A DNA stretch of 11,717 nt, from positions 416,612-428,328 of the forward strand of contig RQSC01000014.1 in the NCBI GenBank assembly GCA_013416795.1. Direction: 5' to 3'. A program made the translations under genes and the position numbers. Shown here piece after piece: positions 5,143 to 11,717 of this stretch; within the stretch, counting starts at the first letter, position 1; every line of letters begins with the position of its first letter. Source of the stretch: Prasinococcaceae sp. CCMP 1430 (taxonomy: Eukaryota; Prasinodermophyta; Palmophyllophyceae; Prasinococcales; Prasinococcaceae). The notes under the pieces were generated by a model, which saw only the letters and a program-made list of their open reading frames with translations, had not been told where the DNA came from and made no database searches.

Positions 5143-7236
5143 ATGGACATGCTCACGGACTTCCTCAGCAAGACGCTCACACAGCCGCGCGGCAAGGCGC
5201 TCCTGGCCGTGTGGCTGCTGTCGACGGGCACGGTGTTCGCCATCGGCGGCGCGCGGTACGCGCGCAGGGCGCAGGAAAAGGCCAGGCGGCGTGCAATGCG
5301 AAAGCTGGCCGGCGGCGGTGGCAGCACAGGGAAGGACGCGAGCGCAAACTCGTGCGCCGAGGGGAAGGACGGCGCCGCAGTGACGGTCGGCGAGGACGCG
5401 GGCAAGCGCTCAGGGCCGACGAAGCGGAGAAGGCGCAACGTGCACCTTATGCGCAACCTGCAGTACATCCTGAGGCGCGCGGTGCCCAACCCGCTCTGCA
5501 AAGAGACGGCACATCTGACGGCGTACAGCGCGCTGCTCGTCGTGCGCGTGTACATGACGATCAAGATAGCCGAACTGACGGGCGGCATCGGCAAGTTCGT
5601 GGGCGCGAGGCAGTGGGACGCCATCTACAAGCAGCAAGTCGACTTCGGCCTCATCTGCATACCGGCGGCCGTGGCAACCACCCTGCTTAAGCTCGAGGCG
5701 AACCAGCTCACCCTGTCGCTGCGAGAGACGCTCGCGCGCTACGTGCACGATCGCTACTACCGCGTCTTCTATCGCGCGTCGTGCGTGGGGCACACGCTTG
5801 ATACCCTGGACCAGCGCGCGACCGCTGACGTCGCGGAGCTCGCCGAGAAGGTCACCAAGCTGTATGGCAACGTGCTCAAGCCCACGCTCGAGGTGGCGCT
5901 GTACTCATACCGCCTGTCGAGAATGATCGGGCCTGCCGAGCTCTCGGTCTTCTTCCTGTACTTCGTCGCGAGCTCCTCGTGGCTGCAGCTCATCATGCCC
6001 CCCTTCGGCAAGCTCACCGCCGAACAGCAACGGCTCGAGGGTGAGCTGCGCGGCCATCACTCGCGCCTGCTCACGCACGCTGAGGAAATTGCCTTCTGCG
6101 GCGGCGGCGAGCGTGAGAAGGAGCTCGCCGACACAGCGCTCAAGAAGATCTCACGCCAGGCCAACGTGGTGCACCTGCTGCGCTCGTGCGTGGGCGTGCT
6201 CGACAGCTACTCCGTGAAGTACGGTGGTACCATGGCCGCGTTCAGTATGATGTTGCCGGCGGTCTACCTGAGCAACCGCAAGTCGACCAAGGGCAAGAAC
6301 ATGGTCGAAACAACCGGGTACTACCTGGTGGCCACGGCGCTCTTCAAGGCGCTCGGCGACGCGTGCAAGGAGCTCTACATGAGCTCGTACAAGGGCGTGT
6401 CCGAGGTGGCGGGCCTCACGCAGCGCGTGTACGAGCTGATGCATCACCTCGAGGAGCGTGGCGCGAGCGGCGGGCCCGACCGCGAGGAGGAGCGCATTCG
6501 CGCGCTCTGCCGCGCACACGAGCGCTGCACGCGCGTGCCGCCAAAGGTCACCATGCTCGAAGCGGACCCTGAAGTGTCCGGGGAAACGCCGCGTGTGAGC
6601 ATGCGACATGTCGACGTGTTCGCCCCCGACGGCCACCTCCTGGTATCAGACATCAACATCGAGGTGCACCAGGGCGCTTCGCTGATCATTGAGGGCCCTA
6701 ACGGTTCGGGCAAGAGCTCGCTGCTGCGCACGCTGTGCGGGCTGTGGCCGCTCGTGTCGGGCGAGGTCATGCGCCCCCGCCCCTCCGCCCAGACGTTCCT
6801 CTTCGTGCCGCAGCGGCCCTACCTCATGCCGGGCACGCTGCGCGCGCTGCTCGTGTATCCAGAGAAGGAACCGAAGGTGCCCGACGCGGCGCTCGACGCG
6901 CGGCTTGCAGAGGCCATGGAACAGGTCGGGCTGAGCTACCTCGCCCCGCGCGAGGGCGGCTGGGACGCGCACCGCGACGACTGGATCGACGTGCTTAGTG
7001 GCGGTGAGAAGCAGCGCGTGGCCATTGCTCGCCTGCTGTTCCATCGCCCGACCTTCGCTGCGCTCGACGAGGCCACCAGTGCGGTGAGCGCCGACATTGA
7101 AGGGAAGCTCGTCGCGCGGCTCATCGCTGCGGGCATCACGCTCATCAGCGTCAGCCACAGGCCCAACCTCAGGCGCTTCCACACGCGCGCGCTCACCCTG
7201 GAAGGCGACGGCGGCTGGAAGGTCAGGAGCATCTGA
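5143..7236 (+). CDS. ABCD-type (peroxisomal) ABC half-transporter
   Basis: A 697-residue half-transporter, within the size range of human ABCD3 (659) and ABCD1 (745). The family imports acyl-CoAs or fatty acids into peroxisomes as dimers. A first hydrophobic segment (about 18-36) is followed by the family motif NPLCKETAHL (116-125) and further membrane segments at about 125-145, 168-188 and 264-287. The EAA-like motif HAEEIAF (312-318) marks the D subfamily. The nucleotide-binding domain has Walker A GPNGSGKSS (518-526), Q-loop FVPQRPYL (Q557), REGGWD, signature LSGGEKQR (618-625), Walker B with D642-E643 and H-loop H672, so it should bind and hydrolyse ATP. The membrane-domain motif usually NPDQ reads TLDQ here (221-224). 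The frame is open upstream to 4957, but only a GTG begins it; the first ATG is 5143, and 5149 has a better -3 G. The preceding residues (FPLSVDAFIAALQRRF) look partly protein-like, so an upstream exon is possible. Single exon as seen. Confidence 0.92.
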   Translation: MDMLTDFLSKTLTQPRGKALLAVWLLSTGTVFAIGGARYARRAQEKARRRAMRKLAGGGGSTGKDASANSCAEGKDGAAVTVGEDAGKRSGPTKRRRRNVHLMRNLQYILRRAVPNPLCKETAHLTAYSALLVVRVYMTIKIAELTGGIGKFVGARQWDAIYKQQVDFGLICIPAAVATTLLKLEANQLTLSLRETLARYVHDRYYRVFYRASCVGHTLDTLDQRATADVAELAEKVTKLYGNVLKPTLEVALYSYRLSRMIGPAELSVFFLYFVASSSWLQLIMPPFGKLTAEQQRLEGELRGHHSRLLTHAEEIAFCGGGEREKELADTALKKISRQANVVHLLRSCVGVLDSYSVKYGGTMAAFSMMLPAVYLSNRKSTKGKNMVETTGYYLVATALFKALGDACKELYMSSYKGVSEVAGLTQRVYELMHHLEERGASGGPDREEERIRALCRAHERCTRVPPKVTMLEADPEVSGETPRVSMRHVDVFAPDGHLLVSDINIEVHQGASLIIEGPNGSGKSSLLRTLCGLWPLVSGEVMRPRPSAQTFLFVPQRPYLMPGTLRALLVYPEKEPKVPDAALDARLAEAMEQVGLSYLAPREGGWDAHRDDWIDVLSGGEKQRVAIARLLFHRPTFAALDEATSAVSADIEGKLVARLIAAGITLISVSHRPNLRRFHTRALTLEGDGGWKVRSI

Positions 7237-7589
7237 GACGCGCAGGAGCAGCACGCGGGAGCACCACGCAAACACACAACAGATACGCAAATGCACACTA
7301 CATGGCACTGTGCACGTGCCAAGCGCGGCCGGTCGGCCGCGGGTCTGACACAAGAAATCGCCGGCCAACTGTCCACAGGCCCTCCTCGCTAATACATGCA
7401 TATGGACACGCACACAGCGTCCCGCTGCTCGCACGCGCGCGGCGCGCGCGCCGTGGTGCGTAGCGTGGACAATGTATCGTACAGGGGGCTACCGCGCCGC
7501 GACCGTGCGTGGGCTGCCGCAGCCGGCGCGCCCGTGGCCTCGCGCGCTCGTCAACGAACTTTCTCTGGGCCGCCTCTTGCCACGGGGGC
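7237..7589. other. Convergent 3' intergenic region
   Basis: 353 bp between the ABCD stop and the stop of the opposite gene. It contains an 8-bp GC hairpin with a 2-nt loop (7324-7341) and GC-rich simple sequence near 7431-7455. I see no TGTAA on the ABCD strand here and no gene. Confidence 0.5.
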
Positions 7590-8477
7590 CTACCGCAAAC
7601 TCGTCGTCCACAAAAACTTCACCACCGAGAGCACGATGATCACAGGCACCCCGAGCACAAGGTAGGGAGAAAACGTGCCGACGACCTTCCCGACGGGTCC
7701 CAGCTTCTCGAGCAGTTCCTCTTGGTCCTGCAAATTCTCCTCGCTCTTGATGCCCGCCACCTGGTCCGCCATGCTGCGGTAAGGGCTCGCCTTGCGCCCC
7801 AGCACCGAGTCCTTCTCTTCCTCAGTCATCCTCGGGGTGTCGTCCTCGTCCACGAGCTCCTTCCACTCGAGCATCTGGCAAATGGGCGGCGGCGCGTCAG
7901 ACATGCGCGCGCGACTCGCGCGCGCGCACGGGCAGGGCACAGCGGGCGCGGGCGCGTCGCAGAGGGCTCGCAAACCGGGCTCTGGTCGCGAAGGCGCGCC
8001 TCACCTCCTCGGCCAGCACGCGCAGCGTCAGCAAGTCCTCCGGCAGGCGCTCCGCCATGATGTCCGCCAGCGCCTCGGAGAGCTCCTCGCGACTCACGCC
8101 GGACTCGTCCTCGATGCCGAACTGCTCACGGCGCTCGGCGACCGCGGGGTCCTCTGCGCGCGAGCCGGTTGGCGACAGCAGCAGCGATGCGTGGAAAAAT
8201 TAGCACGCGCGATGATGATGCATGCACGCACGCACGCACGCACGAGGGCGGTCTCTCTCTCTTGCGCGCGCGCACGCGCGCGTGCGCACGCGCGCGGGTC
8301 GCCCGCGGCAGGCACGCACGCGCCGAACGCACCGATGGCAAGCGTGAGGCGCAGCTCCTCCGGGTTGAGGTCGCGCTCCGCCTCGAGGTACTTCACGATG
8401 GCGTAGATGCCGTTGGCCAGCTTGACGCGCTCCTCGTCGTCGGCGCGTGCCGCGTCGCCGGCGGGCGCGCAGCGCGC
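7590..8477 (-). CDS. Unrecognised multi-exon gene; helical protein with C-terminal membrane anchor
   Basis: I join three exons: 8477-8333, 8153-8005 and 7874-7590. Exon 1 ends in ...LRLTLAI plus one base, exon 2 starts by completing a Glu codon (EDPAVAERREQFGIEDESG), and exon 2 ends LRVLAEE in phase 0, joining MLEWKELVDEDDTPR of exon 3. Both introns have consensus donors and a branch point (see intron entries), and the frame is kept across both. The product is at least 192 residues: an acidic, helix-rich region, then SPYLVLGVPVIIVLSVVKFL as one membrane segment six residues from the end. That predicts a tail-anchored or single-pass protein. The 5' end is unresolved. A 54-bp segment (8638-8585, IRANLIHAARALQRSALG) ending in a GT donor is a plausible preceding exon, and 8477 is a putative acceptor. 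An ATG at 7904 would give a 104-residue unspliced product, which I think less likely. I do not recognise the family. It ends with TAG, unlike its neighbours (TGA). Confidence 0.6.
7875..8004 (-). other. Intron (second of the tail-anchored protein gene)
   Basis: 130 bp. The donor is GAG|GTGAGG, the branch-point match CTGAC lies about 25 nt before the 3' end, and the acceptor is CCCATTTGCCAG. Removing it joins LAEE to MLEW in frame. Confidence 0.65.
8154..8332 (-). other. Intron (first of the tail-anchored protein gene)
   Basis: 179 bp. The donor is ATCG|GTGCGT, the branch-point match GCTAAT is followed by a T run (minus strand, about 8196-8205), and the acceptor is GCGCGCAG. It holds a GCGT-type microsatellite (about 8219-8244) and a GAGA run. 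Splicing restores a continuous acidic helical frame; reading through gives a Cys/Arg/Ala-rich sequence. Confidence 0.65.
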
Positions 8478-8638
8478 CTCACGGGCGGGCCACGCGGGCC
8501 ACGCGCGCCGCAGCCATCGCCTCCCGCCGAGCGCACGCCCCGCAGCAGCGCGCGCGCCGAGTGGGTGTGGCACCCCACTCCCACCCCCAACGCGCTGCGC
8601 TGCAACGCGCGCGCCGCGTGGATCAGGTTCGCACGGAT

Positions 8639-9209
8639 CTCACACAATTCACAAAAATTAATTCGCCCCGTCGAAATACGATAATCACCATATCTTAGCC
8701 CTCATGTGGGAGAGATATATTTCCGCAGCTTTCGCTGCCGCCGCCGCCCTCCCGGCGGGTGCGCGCGCAGCCGACGCGTTTTTTTTTTTTTTCGTTCCCT
8801 GCCGGTCCTCGTCCTCCCGCCGGCGGCTCATCCGCGGGCGTTGATAGGGATCTTCGCGCGACTCGAGCGTTATCCAATCCGGGATCGCGCACTGAATGAC
8901 GGGCCGTAGATGGGGATCGATTTTTTAAAATTAATTATTTTTCCCGTCGTTCGTGCGTGCGTTCGTGGCAGTCCTCCTGCCGGCGGCTGGTGGAGGGAGC
9001 TGGCGACGTGACTGCGGCACAGTGCACCCCACCCCACCCCTACACACACACACACCGGCGCCCTCGCTCCCCTTCCGATCCGTCCCTCCTCTGCGCGAAG
9101 CCGTTGGTGCAGGCGCTCCGCGGCGCCGGGCAGTCGACGAAGGCGGGGCGGGCCGTCGACGAAGGCCGGCCGCGCGCGCGCGCGCGGCGCGGCGGCCCCT
9201 CGCGCGGGG
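8639..9209. promoter_or_regulatory. Divergent promoter region between the tail-anchored gene and the small ORF/SET genes
   Basis: 571 bp with AT-rich islands in a GC-rich setting: AAAAATTAATT (8653-8663) and TTTTTTAAAATTAATTATTT (8921-8940) share AAAATTAATT. A TATA-like GATATATTT (about 8713-8721) could serve the minus-strand gene, and 8921-8940 the plus-strand genes. There is a 14-T run at 8779-8792, and a (CA) run lies near 9042-9055. The phrase GCCGGCGGCT recurs near 8820 and 8980. I find no gene in it. Confidence 0.4.
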
Positions 9210-9380
9210 ATGCACGAGGCGCACGAGCACCTGCTGCTCGACGAGCGCTGGGACGGCGCGACTGCGGAGCACTACGCCGTCGCGGCGCTGCTCGTGCTCG
9301 TGCTCGCCGTCGCCGGGGGGGCGATCGTCGCGTACCTGGTCGCGCTGTCGGCGGTGCGCAGGCAGAAGAAGGGCGAGTGA
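9210..9380 (+). CDS. Small single-pass membrane protein ORF, 56 residues
   Basis: ATG to TGA encodes MHEAHEHLLLDERWDGATAE, then one strongly hydrophobic segment (about residues 23-48, VAALLVLVLAVAGGAIVAYL in its centre), and a basic end RRQKKGE. Acidic N-terminus, membrane helix and basic C-terminus form the layout of a single-pass membrane microprotein with the basic end likely cytosolic. The stop is 5 nt before the ATG of the SET gene. It is in another frame from the longer GTG-type extension of the SET ORF, which reads as Arg/Ala-rich noise. It could be a real microprotein, a translated uORF, or chance in GC-rich DNA. GCGA|GTGAGC at its end also resembles a splice donor. I know no family for it. 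Confidence 0.5.
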   Translation: MHEAHEHLLLDERWDGATAEHYAVAALLVLVLAVAGGAIVAYLVALSAVRRQKKGE

Positions 9381-9385
9381 GCGCA

Positions 9386-10588
9386 ATGGCGGATGCGGTG
9401 CGCGCCGCCAGGTCCAAGTACGGCGTGGGTCTGTTCGCGCGGAGGGAGCTGCGGGCAGGCGAGGCGGCGTTGCGGGAACGGCCGCTGCTCTTCGTGGTCT
9501 GCGGCGGGCGCCGCCACACAGTGTGCGCCGTCTGCGGCGAGCAGGGAAGCCGGGTGCGGTGGGCGTGTGCGGGCGGATGCGGCGCGCACTACTGCTCGCG
9601 GGCCTGCCTGGAAGCAGACGGACACGGTGCGCATGCAGCCAGGCTGTGCCGTCGCCTTGGCCGAGCGCCGTCCGCGTGCAAGGCCGCTGGCGTCACGCAC
9701 CCCGACGGCGCCGACGCGGTACGCTGGGCGCTCCACGCGCTCTGGCTCCGTGAGAGCAGCCCGGACAGGTGGCACGCGCTGCGCAGGCTCGAGCCGCGAG
9801 ACGAGGATCCCCTTCCCGAGCGTGCGCACGAGGTCCTCGCTGTGCACACGGAGTGTGGCCCCCGCTCCGCGGATAAGCTCATCGATGCCATCTCCCTCGC
9901 CTACGCGGACGAGGGCGAGGGCGAGGGTGCGCGCCTCATCGGCAGCAGCGAGGCCGTCGCACACGCACCGCCTCTGCCGCTGCTCAGGCACCAGCCCCTG
10001 CTGCGCCTGCTGCTTCGCGACGCGCTCAACTCCACGTGCCTCACCGTGGACCCGACCAAGTTTGGCGGCTCGCCCACGGACGCGGCGATGCGCGAGCCCG
10101 CTGTCGTATGCACGTACGCCACGCTGTGCCTGGCCAACCACGATTGCGCGCCCACGTGCGCGCGCGTCGACTCGCGCCCTGCGATGCGCTACGGCGAGGT
10201 CGAGCTGCGCTGCATGATGGACGTGCCCGCCGGCGCCGAGGTCACCATGTCGTACCTTCCGATGGGCGCGACGCGTCACGAGCGGCGTGAGCGGCTCCTG
10301 AGCACGCACGCCTTCGAATGCGCGTGCGAGCGGTGTCAGTGCGAGGCCGCCGAGGAGAGAGATGGCGAGGGCACCACCGAGCACGCGTCTTACTTCTCCC
10401 TGGTGCAGCTGCGGCACGTGTGCCCGTCGTGCGAGGGCACGCTATACCCGCAGCCACGCGCTCGAAAGGGCGAGACTCGCTACGTGTGCAACAACTGGCC
10501 GTGCAACTACTCGCGCTCCGAGCAAGAGTTCTTCGAGCTGCTCGAGGAGGCCTTCGGCTACGGCGGCGGCGGCGACGAGTCGGAATGA
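9386..10588 (+). CDS. SET/MYND (SMYD-like) lysine methyltransferase
   Basis: A 400-residue protein with a SET domain split by a MYND-type zinc finger, the SMYD layout. The N-terminal SET strand YGVGLFARRELRAGEAAL (12-29) is followed by the MYND cysteines and histidines (C47, C50, C61, C65, C70, C74, H80 or H83, C88). The catalytic half has LANHDCAPT (249-257), the counterpart of NHSCxPN, and GAEVTMSYLP (283-292) with the SET tyrosine Y290. A post-SET cluster CACERC (312-317) follows. The C-terminus adds a further possible zinc site, CPSC (346-349) with C368 and C373. It is shorter than SMYD2/3 (about 430), lacking most of the C-terminal helical domain. By inference it is a protein-lysine methyltransferase using S-adenosylmethionine; the substrate is unknown. 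The start at 9386 puts the SET strand directly at the N-terminus, as in SMYD proteins. The open frame back to 8957 has no coding look. Confidence 0.85.
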   Translation: MADAVRAARSKYGVGLFARRELRAGEAALRERPLLFVVCGGRRHTVCAVCGEQGSRVRWACAGGCGAHYCSRACLEADGHGAHAARLCRRLGRAPSACKAAGVTHPDGADAVRWALHALWLRESSPDRWHALRRLEPRDEDPLPERAHEVLAVHTECGPRSADKLIDAISLAYADEGEGEGARLIGSSEAVAHAPPLPLLRHQPLLRLLLRDALNSTCLTVDPTKFGGSPTDAAMREPAVVCTYATLCLANHDCAPTCARVDSRPAMRYGEVELRCMMDVPAGAEVTMSYLPMGATRHERRERLLSTHAFECACERCQCEAAEERDGEGTTEHASYFSLVQLRHVCPSCEGTLYPQPRARKGETRYVCNNWPCNYSRSEQEFFELLEEAFGYGGGGDESE

Positions 10589-10609
10589 GAGGGCGTCTCG
10601 TGAATCGTC

Positions 10610-10614
10610 TGTAA
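10610..10614 (+). terminator. TGTAA polyadenylation signal of the SET gene
   Basis: TGTAA lies 22 nt after the stop codon and is followed by TGTAC (10617) and another TGTAC (10628). UGUA elements bind the cleavage factor CFI in eukaryotes, and TGTAA is the green-algal signal. The convergent SAP-domain gene stops at 10755. Confidence 0.45.
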
Positions 10615-10754
10615 ATGTACCATATACTGTACTCATTTGCGCGCGCGTTGGCCTCTGCGCCAGCGTCAGCGCCCCATCGGCTTCGAGTCGTCGAGTCTTG
10701 GCGGTGGTCGTGCGCTCGCGGGCGGCCCCGGCTTCTGCGCACGCACTCGCGCTT

Positions 10755-11609
10755 TCAGCATCCCGCGTTGAGGCCTCGCCGCTGCGCCAGCGCTTGTCTC
10801 CTGGCTTCCTTCGTGCGCGCGAGCGCTGCGTTTATCCTGCGCTTGGGGTCGAAGGGCGCCTGCTTGACGCTGCCGCCCAGCACCTCGGACGCCTCCTTGC
10901 GCACGATGCCCGTCTGTGTGGAAAACAGTCCCGCGGCGACGTCGTTCTCCTTGTCGAACAACGCATCCTTGTCGGGCTTGTCGGCTGGCTCCGCCTCCTC
11001 GACAGTCGGCATGAGCGGCACAAATTTGGAAGTGATCTCAGCGGCCGCGCCAGCGTTGGCACCAGCGCCCTGAGACTTTGCCGGCGACGGCGAGATGAGC
11101 GATATGCTCGGCGCAGCGCGCGCGCGCCGAATGGCCGCCTCGTCGGCCGTGAAGCTCTCCGTGATGCAGCAATCGCTGTCGGGCGAGGCGGCCACGATTG
11201 CGCCCTGACCGAGGGTGCTGTGGGGCGCGACGGGCGGTGGCGTGGCGGCCTCGCCCTCGCGCAACGTGAAGAGCGCCGCCGCGCGACTCCTGCTCGCGCC
11301 ACCCGTGGCCGCTTTCGCGGCGGCCGTCCCCTCCTTCTTGACCATGACCGAGGCCGCGCCGCCGGCGGCCGGGCCGCCCGCGGCGGCCTGCCCCTTGCCC
11401 ATGCCGCCCTCGGCGCCTCCCTCAGCGGCGTCCGCGCGCTGGCCAGCCGCCACCACGGGCGTCTTGGGCGCGCTCAAGGCGCGCTCGTGCGCCTCGAGCA
11501 GCTCGATGAGCACCACGCTCTTCTGGTTGGCGTGGAAGCCGAGCTTCTTCGCGCGCCGCTGCAGCTCGCGGCGCGGCATCTCGGCGATGGGCCTCTTCCA
11601 CTTCCCCAT
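10755..11609 (-). CDS. SAP-domain, KEN-box basic protein (NuSAP-like, tentative)
   Basis: 284 residues. The N-terminus has a SAP-type DNA-binding motif, PRRELQRRAKKLGFHANQKS plus VVLIELLEAHE (12-42), with the typical LGxxAN turn. A long Ala/Gly/Pro-rich, disordered middle carries Ser/Thr-Pro sites (TPPPVAP, SPDSD, SPSPAK) that CDK-type kinases could modify. FDKEND (218-223) contains a KEN box, the degron read by APC/C-Cdh1. The C-terminal FDPKRRINAALARTKEARRQ (253-272) is a basic helix. N-terminal SAP, disordered middle, KEN box and basic tail is the layout of nucleolar and spindle-associated protein (NuSAP), but similarity outside the SAP motif is not obvious, so this stays an inference. The ATG at 11609 is the first in frame, with G at -3 and +4; the longer open frame begins with GTG. 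Single exon. Confidence 0.65.
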   Translation of the reverse strand: MGKWKRPIAEMPRRELQRRAKKLGFHANQKSVVLIELLEAHERALSAPKTPVVAAGQRADAAEGGAEGGMGKGQAAAGGPAAGGAASVMVKKEGTAAAKAATGGASRSRAAALFTLREGEAATPPPVAPHSTLGQGAIVAASPDSDCCITESFTADEAAIRRARAAPSISLISPSPAKSQGAGANAGAAAEITSKFVPLMPTVEEAEPADKPDKDALFDKENDVAAGLFSTQTGIVRKEASEVLGGSVKQAPFDPKRRINAALARTKEARRQALAQRRGLNAGC

Positions 11610-11717
11610 CGCGGCCCGCGCTCGCACCGCGCGCCGCCTCGTCGCGCCCCTGCCGGCGAGGACGCGCGCACAGACGGGCCTGCGTAGGGCGCCGGGCGCC
11701 GGCCGAGGCGCACCCGG

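Noticed and set aside
7324-7341. GC hairpin after the ABCD gene as a terminator
   Set aside because: Hairpin terminators are not how eukaryotic RNA polymerase II genes end, and such palindromes are frequent in this GC-rich DNA.
8219-8300. GCGT/CGCA and GCGC simple repeats as a regulatory array
   Set aside because: They lie inside the first intron of the tail-anchored protein gene and look like an ordinary microsatellite.
8618-8640. tRNA B-box-like GGTTCG near 8627
   Set aside because: The downstream bases do not complete the B box, and no A box or cloverleaf could be found around it.
8957-9385. 143-residue N-terminal extension of the SET protein
   Set aside because: Its content is Arg/Ala/Pro noise including a (CA) microsatellite read as THTH. 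The SET strand starts right after the ATG at 9386, and another frame here holds a better small ORF.
10362-11687. 441-codon plus-strand open frame over the SET gene end and the SAP gene
   Set aside because: It crosses two real genes and a convergent intergenic region. Its composition is Arg/Ala/Gly-rich shadow with no domain.

Overview
The window is nuclear DNA of a GC-rich eukaryote, most likely a unicellular and probably flagellated alga. It carries plant/algal-type TTTAGGG telomere repeats, GT-AG introns with recognisable branch points, and proteins typical of eukaryotes: a two-CNB AGC kinase of the PKG class, a PACRG-like exon, an ABCD half-transporter, a SET/MYND protein, and a SAP protein with a KEN box. 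Two genes are followed by TGTAA, the polyadenylation signal of green algae. That leans towards the green lineage but does not prove it, and I cannot name the species.

Left end (1-654): a GC-rich stretch with a small interrupted reading frame is followed by an interstitial telomeric block. The block has two copies, exactly 100 bp apart, of a 34-bp palindromic cassette centred on GAATTC. Each copy is followed by a run of TTTAGGG repeats. The G-rich strand points towards the genes on the right, so this is not an ordinary chromosome end for those genes.

Genes from left to right: (1) a lysine/alanine-rich H1-like protein that begins with a UAP56-binding-type motif (+, 832-1461); (2) a PKG-like kinase (-, 1601-3637), with a PACRG N-terminal exon fragment upstream in the same frame (3893-4237) but without its own start or the rest of its domain; (3) a divergent promoter region with tandem repeats and repeated motifs (4238-5142); (4) a peroxisomal-type ABCD half-transporter (+, 5143-7236); (5) an unrecognised intron-containing gene for a helical protein with a C-terminal membrane anchor (-, 7590 to about 8477), whose splicing I reconstructed; (6) a 56-residue membrane ORF ending 5 nt before a SET/MYND-type methyltransferase (+, 9210-9380 and 9386-10588); (7) a SAP-domain protein with a KEN box, tentatively NuSAP-like (-, 10755-11609).

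Neighbouring units mostly alternate strand, giving short convergent 3' regions (139, 353 and 166 bp) and longer divergent promoter regions. There is no operon-like theme. Loose links are flagella (PACRG, PKG) and chromatin, mRNA or the cell cycle (H1-like, SET, SAP/KEN). I see no rRNA, tRNA, CRISPR or intact mobile element. The points most worth checking are the PACRG-PKG reading frame, the telomeric cassette array and the small ORF abutting the SET gene.
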